In this document: positions 1 through 10,600 of the stretch, piece by piece
How positions within the stretch are numbered: the first letter of the stretch is position 1
How the letters are laid out: every line of letters begins with the position of its first letter
Origin: Symbiodinium natans
Taxonomy: Eukaryota > Sar > Dinophyceae > Suessiales > Symbiodiniaceae
Assembly (NCBI GenBank): GCA_905221605.1
Contig: CAJNDS010000846.1
Location: 422,001-486,000, forward strand
Direction of reading: 5' to 3'
DNA: 64,000 bases
The notes under the pieces: model-generated
Databases searched by the model: none
Told to the model about the DNA's origin: nothing
Seen by the model: the letters and a program-made list of their open reading frames with translations, nothing else
Made by a program: the position numbers and the translations under genes

Positions 1-300
1 AGGGTTTAGGGTTTAGGGTTTAGGGTTTGGGGTTTAGGGTTTAGGGTTTAGGGTTTAGGGTTTCAGGTTTAGGGCAGCGGAAAACCCAGCCCTGCACCAA
101 CCGAGGCTGCTGAGGAGGCGGCCTCCCAGCGTCCAGCTGGTCAGATCCGTCGAGGCCTCAGAAGGCTACCGACTGTTTCCTTGTTGAGCCCTAACCCCGA
201 AAGCCCCTATACCCCTAAACCCTAAACCTCATGTTCCCTAAACTTGCCCTAAACCGCAAACCCTCAAGATACCCCTTTAGGGTTTAGGGTTTAGGGTTCA

Positions 301-391
301 GGGTTTAGGGCTTAGGGCTTAGGGCTTAGGGCTTAGGGCTTAGGGCTTAGGGCTTAGGGCTTAGGGCTTAGGGCTTAGGGCTTAGGGCTTA
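301..391 (+). repeat. Homogeneous variant array GGGCTTA
   Basis: About 13 uninterrupted copies of a 7-bp unit with one substitution relative to TTTAGGG. Homogenised variant blocks show local amplification rather than telomerase addition of the canonical unit. Confidence 0.85.
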
Positions 392-412
392 GGGTCTGAA
401 ACCGACCCTTGA

Positions 413-471
413 GCTCGCAGCCTTCGGCGTGAAGAAGATGGCCTTCTCCTCGTCGGTGAGCGTGGCGATGG
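413..471 (-). CDS. Candidate exon island
   Basis: Minus strand reads PIATLTDEEKAIFFTPKAAS after an acceptor GGCGCTCCAG|G, with donor AAGG|GTCGGT. Flanking repeats are in the reversed order (TTTAGGG-type left, CCCTAAA right). Downstream of gene A's stop, so ownership is unknown. Confidence 0.35.
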
Positions 472-601
472 GCCTGGAGCGCCAAGACCCTGAACCCTAA
501 ACCCTAAACTCTAAACCCTAAACCCTAAACCCTAAACCCTAAACCCTAAACCCTAAACCCTAAATCCTGCGCCCGAAGCCCGAAACCCCAAACCGAAGCT
601 C

Positions 602-650
602 CTTCGCCCTGCGCAGGCCTCGGCTCCTCTGGCTCCTCCGGCTCCACCTC
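602..650 (-). CDS. Candidate exon island, Glu/Pro-rich
   Basis: Minus strand reads EEVEPEEPEEPRPAQGEGAS in a unique island between CCCTAAA (left) and TTTAGGG (right) tracts, the same context as gene A exons. It lies beyond gene A's stop codon, so it would belong to another transcript or an alternative 3' end. The plus strand is also open. Confidence 0.3.
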
Positions 651-1518
651 TTCTAGGGTTTAGGGTTTAGGGTTTAGGGTTTAGGGTTTAGGGTTTTAGG
701 GTTTAGGGTTTAGGGTTTAGGGTTTAGGGTTTAGGGTTTTAGGGTTTTAGGGTTTAGGGTTTTAGGGTTTTAGGGTTTTAGGGTTTAGGGTCTAGTTGTA
801 GGGCTTTAGGGATTTGAGGATTTAGGGTTTAGGGGTTTTAGGGTTTGTTTTTAGGGTTTCGGGTTTTCGGGTTGTAAGGTTTCAGGGCTTTAGGGTTTTA
901 GGGTTTTGGGTTTTAGGGTTTAGGGTTCTAGGCTCTTGGGGTGTTAGATTTTAGGGTTTTAGAGTTTAGAGTTTAGGCCTTTCTTAAGGATAGTTTCCTT
1001 CATTGTCGTTACTGTATGTGCTATAGGTCGTTATTCTGTCTGCCTTGTATTTCAAAACATGACACGCCCGACAGCAACGGACAGCTCCTGGACAGAATGC
1101 CTCGTATTTCAGCAATCTCCTCAAGACTCACAGCCCGGATAATTCGATCTCCCCCCCCCCCCCCCCGGGAAATCTTGTTAAGGCATGATAACCCTTGGCA
1201 AAGCACATGATCACGCACTGACTTTCCCTTTTGAAGTATTGCATTCCCTCAGAGAGAGTACTGAGTAGTGAGTAGTGTGTAAGTGTGTGCGCGGGTTGTG
1301 GAAGGGGGGTTTAAAGAACTGTTGTTTTTTTAAACTTTCGAGGGCAGAAGCAAGATCAGTCTTATGAGAACAAAGGCGAGTAAACAACAAACAACAGGCT
1401 TTATCGAAAACCACAGTAAGGTTGCCGGGTGTGCCACTCTAAAAAAGCAAGCGCCAAAAAAGACCCGCCACAAAACTTACACACCCTAAACCCTTCCGCG
1501 GGACTTAGACTTGATTTG

Positions 1519-1612
1519 TCACTTCAAGGAGTTCGCCTTCTTCTCTTCCTCCTCTTGCTTCACCTCCTGCAGCGACTCGCAGATAGTGGCGAATCGGCCG
1601 GAGGCACGGGTC
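1519..1612 (-). CDS. Gene A probable terminal exon
   Basis: Reads ASGRFATICESLQEVK then QEEEEKKANSLK and a TGA stop at 1,519-1,521. Either the whole segment is exon, running upstream into a GA-repeat tract, or it starts at the internal acceptor GTCGCTGCAG|G at 1,566. The composition fits the acidic exon at 2,961-3,016. Confidence 0.5.
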
Positions 1613-1648
1613 GGTCTCCCTCCCTCTCTCTCTCCCTCTCTCTCTCCC

Positions 1649-1694
<46 letters not shown>

Positions 1695-4600
1695 TTTATC
1701 TGCTGCGGGCGGTTTCAGGCATGCCGTACCCCTGCAGGAAGCCTGCACCGATTGTCGGAGCCATACTCCCCTGCGTGGTTTCCGCGGCTGTGAGGTGAGT
1801 TGCAATGTGAGGTTGAAGTTGCACCTTAAGCCCCAAGCCCCAAGCCCCAAGCCCCAAGCCCCAAGCCCCAAGCCCCAAGCCCTAAGCCCTAAGCCCTAAG
1901 CCCTAAACCCTAAACCCTAAACCCTAAACGCTATGCTTCATGAGCAGAGATGGATGCTTCCAGCTGCCTCTTCAATGCGCGCCACGACACAGCCCTAAGC
2001 CATAAGTCCTCTACGGATAGCCGCAGCAATCATGAGAATGATGATCACACAAGCAATCCAGAAAACGAAGGCCATACATACCCAAAAGCCTCTCAACCCT
2101 AAACTCCAAGCCCTAAACCTAAGCCCTAAGCCCTGCCCTAAACCCCAAACCCTAAACCCTAAACCCCAAACCCTAAACCCTAAACCCGAAACCCTAAACC
2201 CCAAACCCTCAACGAAAATGACCCTGGGCTCCTCCAGCTTCACCTGTCGCTCGTGGAGTCGGATGGGGGGGGGAACCCGAAACCCTAACCCCAAACCCTA
2301 AACCCCAAACCCTAGACCCTAAAACCCTAAACACTAAACTTAAGACTTTCATTCTGTGGTAAACATTGTAGATGATCACTCTAATTTTCTAGCGATTTCG
2401 GAGCGATTTCGGAGTGATTTTTGTGGAGTGATTTTGGAGTGGTTTAGTGACTAAACCCTTTTTCGGATGGCGTCGGGCTTCGGCGTTCGCTTTTCATCAA
2501 TGCGATTGCGATGGATATTACCTATGTTTACACTCGTCTACTCCTATATTCATACTCCTACAAGATCCGGAAACTCAAAAAGCTTGAAGTCCAATCTGCT
2601 GGCTATGTAAGAATTGTCAGGTGACGAAGAATGCTGCAGCTTAGTAGCCCAGAAACCATGTCATAGTAAGGGCACCCAAAAGCTTGCCAAAAAGCGGGGT
2701 AACGGGCACCACTCCACTGAGCTACCAAGACAGTGGTCAGTGCTGATTCTTTGCCCTTGGTGTGGCTGGTTACGAAGTCACCCTGAAGCCCGTATTGAAG
2801 CGCCCGAAGCCTTGGACTTAAACCAATCCTGAACCCGAAGCCCTGACTCCCAGATACCCTACAAACCCCACAAACCCTACAAAACCCTGCAAACCCTGCA
2901 AACCCTACAAACCCTGCAAACCCTGCAAACCATCAAACTTCCAAACAAAGAACTTCGCACCTCGCCCTCCATCTTGACATCTGGCTTCGCTTCGCCCTGC
3001 TCCTCCTTGACTTCGCCTTGGTAGGTGTTTTGGGGTGAGGATGAGGTTTAGGGTGCAGGGTGTCGCGTTCAGCGTCCGGCGCTTATTCTAAGGGTTTTCA
3101 TGGGCCCCAAGGGCCCTAAACCCCAAGCCCCCCTACACGGAAGGCACTCCCTCAGCCTCCCACCAGCTGGTGCCGCCTGCGGGACGCCTTCCGCGGGCGG
3201 GTTTGCCTCTGGACAACGGCATTGAACGCCATTGGGCAAGGAAGGGGAAAAAAAACTACTTATCCAGGCAGGCTAGGCAAAAGAAGGGGAAATCATGTAG
3301 CCAGGAAGCATGGGGGAGACTGTGCTTTGCCTTTTTTTGAGCCGTGGATTAGGGCCTATTTTGTGAACTGGGGATTGGCAATTTTCCCCCCGGCGGAGGA
3401 AAGTTTAGGGTTGGGTTTGGCACAAGGCACAGCAACCCGACACCCCAGTAACCTAGGAAAAGCAACGTAGAAAACCGGCAGCCTTCTTGGCTTAAAGGGA
3501 TGCATCATAAACAAACCCATGAACCCATACAACCATAAAACCATAAACCCTTAAACCCCAAAACCCATAAGCCCATAACCCATAAACCCCTGAACCCTAA
3601 ACCCATTAAAGAAAATGAAAACAATAAAAAAACCCTTGAAAAAAACATAAACCCATAAACCCGTAAACACCAAACCCTAAACCCTAAGCCCTAAACCCTA
3701 AGCCCCAGACCCTAAAAACCCTAAAGCCGTGGGGGCCTCAAACCCATAAACCCCTAAACCCTAAACCCTAAGCCCCTAAACCCTCAGCCCGAGACCCTAA
3801 AACCCCAAACCCCCCTGATTTGCCTCCACCACCATGGGCTCGGCGTCCACAACCACGGCGCCGTCTCCGGGCGGAGTGGGCTGGATGGGCGTGCCATCGG
3901 GGCCGATCTCGATCACGGCCGCCTGTGCCTGAAAAGCGGGGGCAGGGTTTAGGGCTTAGGGCCTGAAGATTCATTGGGTAGCTAGTCGCTCAGGTTCATA
4001 AGTACAGTACAGGTAGGTAACAGTAGTACTTGATCCCTGAAGCCTGAACCCTAAACCCTAAACCCTCAACCCCGTCTGTCCAGCGCGGCCTGCTGCTGCG
4101 CGAGAAGCTGCGCTTTCACTGCCTGGCTCGTGCATGTGAAGGAAGTCAAAACACCTTCAACAGAACTCTAAGGTTTAGGGTTTAGGGTTTAGGTTTTAGG
4201 GTTTGGGGTTTAGGGTTTAGGGAGGAAGGTGCTGGATTACTAGACCCAGGAGCAAGCTAGGCATAAAAAGGGTAACTACCCTTTTTGGTTCAAAGGGGCT
4301 TCTAAGGGAACCTAAAACCCCCCAAAATATGGGAATAAGGGTCTACTCTGAGTCCTGGATTAGGGAGTAAGTGGCAGGCGGAAGCATAGACATCCCCTAG
4401 CATAAGGCCCTCGAGGATGCTTCCCGCAACACCCCCCAGTCCTAGAGCCTCAAGCTCGGCTTCTCTGAACCCCTACAAGACTCAAGTCTTAAGAGGCTTA
4501 TGTCATCTGACATCCTCTAAAGATGCTTAGGCTTTCGGACCCTAGGGTTTAGGGTTTAGGGTTTAGGGTTTAGGGTTTAGGGTTTAGGGTTTCGGGTTTA

Positions 4601-7600
4601 GGGTTTAGGAGCCTTAACCCGAAGGCCTTCAACCCCAAGCCCCGAGGACCGCCTCGGCCTGAGCCATTGCCTCCGCCTTGCAGCGGATGCAGCACATGCG
4701 CAAGAGCTTCTACGAAGAAAGAAGGCCCTTGGGCCTTGGGGTTTGGGGTTTGGGGTTTGGGGTTTGGGGTTTAGGGTTTGGGGTTTGGGGTTTAGGGTTT
4801 CCGATATTAGGGGTACCGTAATGGGGTCCTTAATTATAAGGGGATCCGAGTATTTGCGGGTTTATATGAAGGGGTCGTTGTTATCATAAACCATCACATG
4901 GGTTTTGGGTTTCGGGGTATAAGAGGGCAAGGTGATTTGGGGGGTTCTGGGGGTTTGTAGAGGTTGAGGGGGGTAGGGATTTGGCTTCAACATGTAGGGT
5001 TTTGGGAGCTCAGGGTATTTAGCATGTACTTTGAGGTTTGGGGTGCTTGGGGCTTTCGGAGAACCCCAGATGTAAAACTTGTTTTTACGCAGGGCCGAAA
5101 CACTCTCAACCCTGAAGCCCAAACACAACCTAGACCCCTCAAACCCGAAAATTAAACTCCCCTAAACCCTGAACCCTAAACCCTACACCCTAAACCCTAA
5201 ACCCTAAACCCTAAGCCCTAAACCCTACTCTGCACCCGGACACCAAAGACTCAAAGACCCTCAAAATCCCTAAACCCCTGGGCCTGAGCCCGGGCCAGCG
5301 CGTCGGCCTCAGCCTTCCTGCGGGCCTGCAGGAAGGGGTCGGAGGTTGAGGGTTTAGGGTTTAGGGTGTAGGGTTTAGGGTTTAGGGTTTAGGGTGTAGG
5401 GTTTAGGGTTTAGGGTTTAGGGTGTAGGGTTTAGGGTTTAGGGTTTAGGGTTTAGGGTTTAGGGTTTAGGGTGTAGGGTTTAGGGTTTAGGGTTTAGGGT
5501 TTAGGGTTTAGGGTGTAGGGTGTAGGGTTTAGGGTTTAGGGTTTGTTTAGGGTTTAGGGTTTAGGGTTTAGGGTTTATGGTTTAGGGTTTAGGGTTTAGG
5601 GTTTAGGGTTTAGGGTTTAGGGTTTAGGGTTTAGGGTTTAGGGTTTAGGGTTTAGGGTTTAGGGTTTAGGGTTTAGGGTTTAGGGTTTAGGGTTTAGGGT
5701 TTAGGGTTTAGGGTTTAGGGTTTAGGGTTTAGGGTTTAGGGTTTAGGGTTTAGGGTTTAGGGTTTAGGGCCCCTGAACCCCTCTCTACTTTAGGGCTTAG
5801 GGTTCAGGGTATAGGGTTTAGTGTTTAGGGCTTGGGGTTTGAGAACGCAGTTCCTTCTTCTTGGGTTGGATTTGTGTGGCTTTGTTCAAGGTCTTTGGGT
5901 GAGGGGGTTTAGGGTGTCTGTGATTGGGCTAAACCCTCAGGGTTTTGGGTTTAGGGTTCAGGGTTTTGGGTTTGGGTTTGGGGGTTTTAGGGTTTAGGGT
6001 AGTATAGGGTATAGGGTATAGGGTATACGGTTTAGGGTTTAGGGTTTAGGGTTTAGGGTTCAGACCCCTAACCCCCAAACCCCCGATGCCTCCTCGAGCT
6101 CCCTCTCCCGGGCGCGTAATTCGCGCTCGCGCTCCTTCTCCGCCTTTCGGCTCGGATGTTGCAAGCTCCGCAAAAGGGGCTCCAGGCATAGAGCCTTATA
6201 ACCCTAACCCTAAACCCTAAACCCTAAACCCTAAACCCTAAACCCTAAACACATTAAGGGCCCATGTAACTTCCCTTAGACCTTCCCCAAACCCCAAACC
6301 CTGGAAGCTCATGTCGAGCTGCGCTCCTTCCCGGCATTTGGAAGACCCAGGCTTTAGGGTTTAGGGTTTCGGGTGTAGGGTTTAGGGTTTGGGGCTTAGG
6401 GCATAGGGTTTAGGGTTTAGGGAAAAGCTGATGGCTTGGGATTCAGGAGCTCGGGGTTTTGTGGCTTTCTGCGGTTTAGGGTTTAGGGTGACATATCAAA
6501 GGCCCTGTGGCTTATGGCTTGGCAGTGGGCAGGGGAGGGTCCGCGCGAGCGTCTAAGTACTGCACGAGCTTTGGGTCTATGGGGGTGTACGTAGGCGAAC
6601 AGGGTCCTCTACACTACCCTACATCGTACCCCAATCCCCATGCTAAACCCTAATCCCTATAAACCCTAACCCCTAAAACCCTAAACCCCAAACCCTAAAT
6701 TAAGCAGATGTAGTGTAGCATCTAGTACTGCCACTTGGGATGTTCCCCCCCATACTAACAGTCCTTAACAGGGATTATGACACAGTAGGGGGTACGAAAA
6801 CTGTAGAATTTCCATTAAGCACTGTTTGTATGAGAGGGAACCCTAAACCCTAAACCCTGAACCCTAAACCCGAAACCCTAAACCCGAAACCCTAAACCCT
6901 AAACCTTAAACCCTAAACCCCAAACCCCAAACCCCAAACAGCCACTCTGCATGTGGGCACCTTCCTCAGCTTCCACTCCTCGTCCAACTTTTGCTGCTTC
7001 TCCTCCCTGGGCACAGAGTTGGGCCACTAAGACGAAGCTTCTGAAAAATTTAGGGTTTAGGGCTTAGGGTTTAGGGTTTAGGGTTTGGGGCTTAGGGTTT
7101 AGGGTTTAGGGTTAACCCTAAACCAGAGATCCTGAATCCTAAACCCTAAACCCTAAACCCTGACCTGCCGGTAGGGGAACTTGGACAGCACTGATTCTGA
7201 GAGACCGCCGCCCAGATCAGACATCGAAAGCTTAAATGGCTGGAAGACATACGGCCCAAACCTGCTTGAAACCCAACACTCAATTGAACCCTAAAACCCT
7301 AAACCCTAACCCCTAAACCCAAAACCGAAAACCCAAAACCCTAAACCCTAAACCCTAACCCTAAACCCCAAACCCCAAACCCCAAACCCCTTCCTTTCGG
7401 GCGTACAATGGCGGCTCAGGGCCCTGCAGCAGTCCCTTGTGGACAATCTCCTTAAACTCTGCAGGCGGCTCGCCCATGACCACCTGCATTTGAGGATTTC
7501 GGGTTTAGGGTTTAAGGTTTAGGGTTTGGGGTTTAGGGTTTGGGTTTGGGGTTTAGGGTTTAGGGTTTGGGGTTTGGGGTTTAGGGTTTAGGGTTTAGGG

Positions 7601-10600
7601 TTTTGGGTTTAGGGCGAGGGCTCAGGGCTGTTACAGGGGCCCTTGTGTACAGTACTTGAAGGTTCACGGAGCGGTAATTGGTGTTGAAGGTTCTTGGTCG
7701 TAAGAAGGGCTACAAACACCCCAAGCAAAGCTAGAAGCAGTTGGAGGTATGGCCACCCTACTCGTAAGCAAGCCTCCAAGTCTGGGCCGAAACCTCCAAG
7801 GTTAGGACCAACAGGGTTAGGAGCCTGCCAGCCTTCTGTTAAGGTGGACCTTATTTGGCCACTTCAAAAAAGAAGCGTTTTGGGTTTAGGGGTTTAGGGT
7901 TTAAGGTTTCGGGCTTAGGACTAAGTCCTCCCGGCATTTGCAAAGACCTGCACGCTCCCCCCACATGTACTTGCATCGATCCCTTCGTTGCCTGCGCAAC
8001 CAGCTTGAAGCCTGGCCGCTTGAAGCGGCGGAGGAGCATCTGCCTGAGAGCGTTGCGCTTCAACTGCGGCTCAGCCCCCAAAATCCGGATCCCCAACGCC
8101 CGAAAGCCCGAAACCCAAGCAAAGGCCTCTCTTCCTTGAGGAGGTTGCTTTTCACCTCCATGACCTGGGCAGTGGGCTGCCCTACGCGGGATCCCCTATA
8201 TTATAATACATTATTAGAATAGGGTCTAGGGTTGCGGGTTTACGGTTTAGGGTTTAGGGGCTTAGGGTCTAGGGTTTAGGTCTATTATAGAATAGTAAAC
8301 CTATAAAGGGACCATAAAGGAATACGACTAGTAGCTATTCCGACACCTATAGCATCCAATCAGACCAGCAGTCCAGACCCCAAGGGAAGGCACCCAAACC
8401 GGACAAGGGCCCCTCTGCAGGGTTTAGGGTTTAGGGTTTAGGGTTTAGGGTTTAGGGTTTAGGGTTTAGGGTTTAGGGTTTAGGGTTTAGGGTTTAGGGT
8501 TTAGGGTTTAGGGTTGCTGCAAAATGTTCATCGGCTTCAGACACTGACAGTCCATCCCCCAAACGCGGTTGGGCCAGAAACCCTCTTGGTTTGCGGCTTA
8601 GGGTTTAAGGTTTTGGGTCTTGGGTTGTGGGTGTCACAACTGCCATGCATGCACGTCAAAGCTCACACTGCAAACACAAGTGCAAAGTGGGACGCTAACG
8701 AAACCCACATCGTGTGCAACACCCCGCTGTCCAAGGCCCTGTCCTATACATGTATATCCTACTCCCCTAATCATCCCTGAACCCTAAACCCTAAACCCTC
8801 AACCCTAAACCCTAAACCCTAAACCCTAACCCCTAAACCCTAAACCCTAAACAACCCTAAACCCTAAACCCTAAACCCTAAACCCTAAACCCTAAACCCT
8901 AAACCCTAAACCCTAAACCCTAAACCCTAAACCCTAACCCTGAACCCCAAACGCTACACCCTATAGGGTGTAACCCTTGAAGTGCCCTAAGCCCAAGGCC
9001 ACGTAGCTGCGAGGCTGAGTGGGCGCCACGGTACCGAGGATCTTCCTGACCTGAAGGGTTTAGGGTTCCGGGGGTTTAGGGTTCCGGGGGTTTAGGGTTT
9101 AGGGTTTAGGGTTTAGGGTTTAGGGTTTAGGGTTTAGGGTTTAGGGTTTAGGGTTTAGGGTTTAGGGTGTAGGGTTTAGGGTTTAGGGTTTAGGGTTTAG
9201 GGAATCTGGGACTTGGGGTTTCGGAAGTTTCGGGTTAGGGTTTCTTGGGGGCGGCTAGGGATTTGGGGAATAGGAAGGGGAGGCTTCAGGGACAGGGATT
9301 TGGGTTCAGGCGGTCGAGGGGGTGCGGGTTTCAGGGCTGATGGGCTTCATGCGGTTAAGTTTGAGGGTTTGGGGGGCTGGGGTTAAGACGATTAAAGCCC
9401 TAAAGCCCTGAAGCCAACACAAACAACCCTAAATTCCCAAAAGCCCTGAACCTTAAACCCAGAGGTGAAAGGGGCTGAGCCCAGTGCGCTCCAGTCATCG
9501 AGTAGCGGAAGGCCCGTCTGGAGATCTGGCTTGTCCTTGAATGGGTTTAGGGTTTAGGGTTTAGGGGCTTTGGGATCTATGGGTTTTGGTTATAAGGGTT
9601 CTTTGGGTGTTTTTGGCATTGAAGAATTTTTGCTTTTAGGGATTGGGGCATTCTTTCTTTTTAGAGCTACGTCTTGATCATGACCTCCCTCCGACCTCCT
9701 TCCTCCTTCCTCCTTCCCCCCCCCCCCTCCAAAAAAAAAACGAGACCTTCCAGTTCAGGGCCTGTGTGGAAGCAGGGCTAATCCTAAAGCTTTGGAGAGC
9801 ACGCAGAATCGGGCCTAGAGAGGGCTCTTTACGGATCTTGGTGAGTGCGTATAGGCTGCTCTTTGCGGGGTACAACCTCGACCCAACAGTAACCTGGGAA
9901 ACCCTAAACCCTAAACCCTAAACCCTAAACCCTAAACCCTAAACCCTAAACCCTAAACCCTAAACCCTAAACCCTGAACCCTAACAAAAAAAGGAACTAC
10001 ACGGCCTACTCTGCGTCCTAGCACCGAGCTCTGGGCATTGCAGTGCTTCCAGCTGTAGGTCTTGTTGCGGAAGACGCCGGACCGCTCCGCCCAACTGGGT
10101 GCCAGCAGCGTTACATCAAGGGTTCCGAGCTTGGGGTTCAAAGGCCCCCTAAACCCCTAAGCCCCTAAAGGTTTAGGGTTGAGGGTTGAGGGGTGGGGGT
10201 TTAGGAGAACAACTTGGAATAGGCCCTAAGCCCCTAAAGGTTTAGGGTTGAGGGTTGAGGGTTGGGGTTTAGGAGGACAATTTGGAATAGGTCCTTGAAG
10301 CCCTCTGTACAGCGACTTTCCGAACAGAGCCGAGGGTCTTAGGGCCTAGGCGGCGCGCCCTCTGCCCTTTTTTTGGTTTTGGGCTCCCTTCTAAAGTAAC
10401 CAACCCAGATTATTATAGGGTTGCTGGGCTACCAAGGATCAGGGCTTAGGCACTTTCTGCTTGAAGTTTCATCGGTACTCTTTTCGTAGAGATATGAATA
10501 CCTCAAATGAGGAGTCAGAACCAAGCATATCTAGAGCTGCTCCTCATAGCCCACCTTTCGAGCTACCCGCGAACCACCCTAAACCCTAAACCCTAAAACC

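Noticed and set aside
1-70. Native chromosome end
   Set aside because: Repeat orientation is opposite to that of a left telomere, and the array is only about 70 bp before unique sequence.
1429-1899. 156-codon frame with Ser/Leu repeat
   Set aside because: Created by the TC microsatellite and telomeric repeat; the minus-strand exon at 1,519-1,612 explains the unique part better.
4275-4292. Relic of the dinoflagellate spliced leader
   Set aside because: CTTTTTGGTTCAAAG matches only part of the leader with several mismatches; not enough to call. No intact leader was found on either strand.
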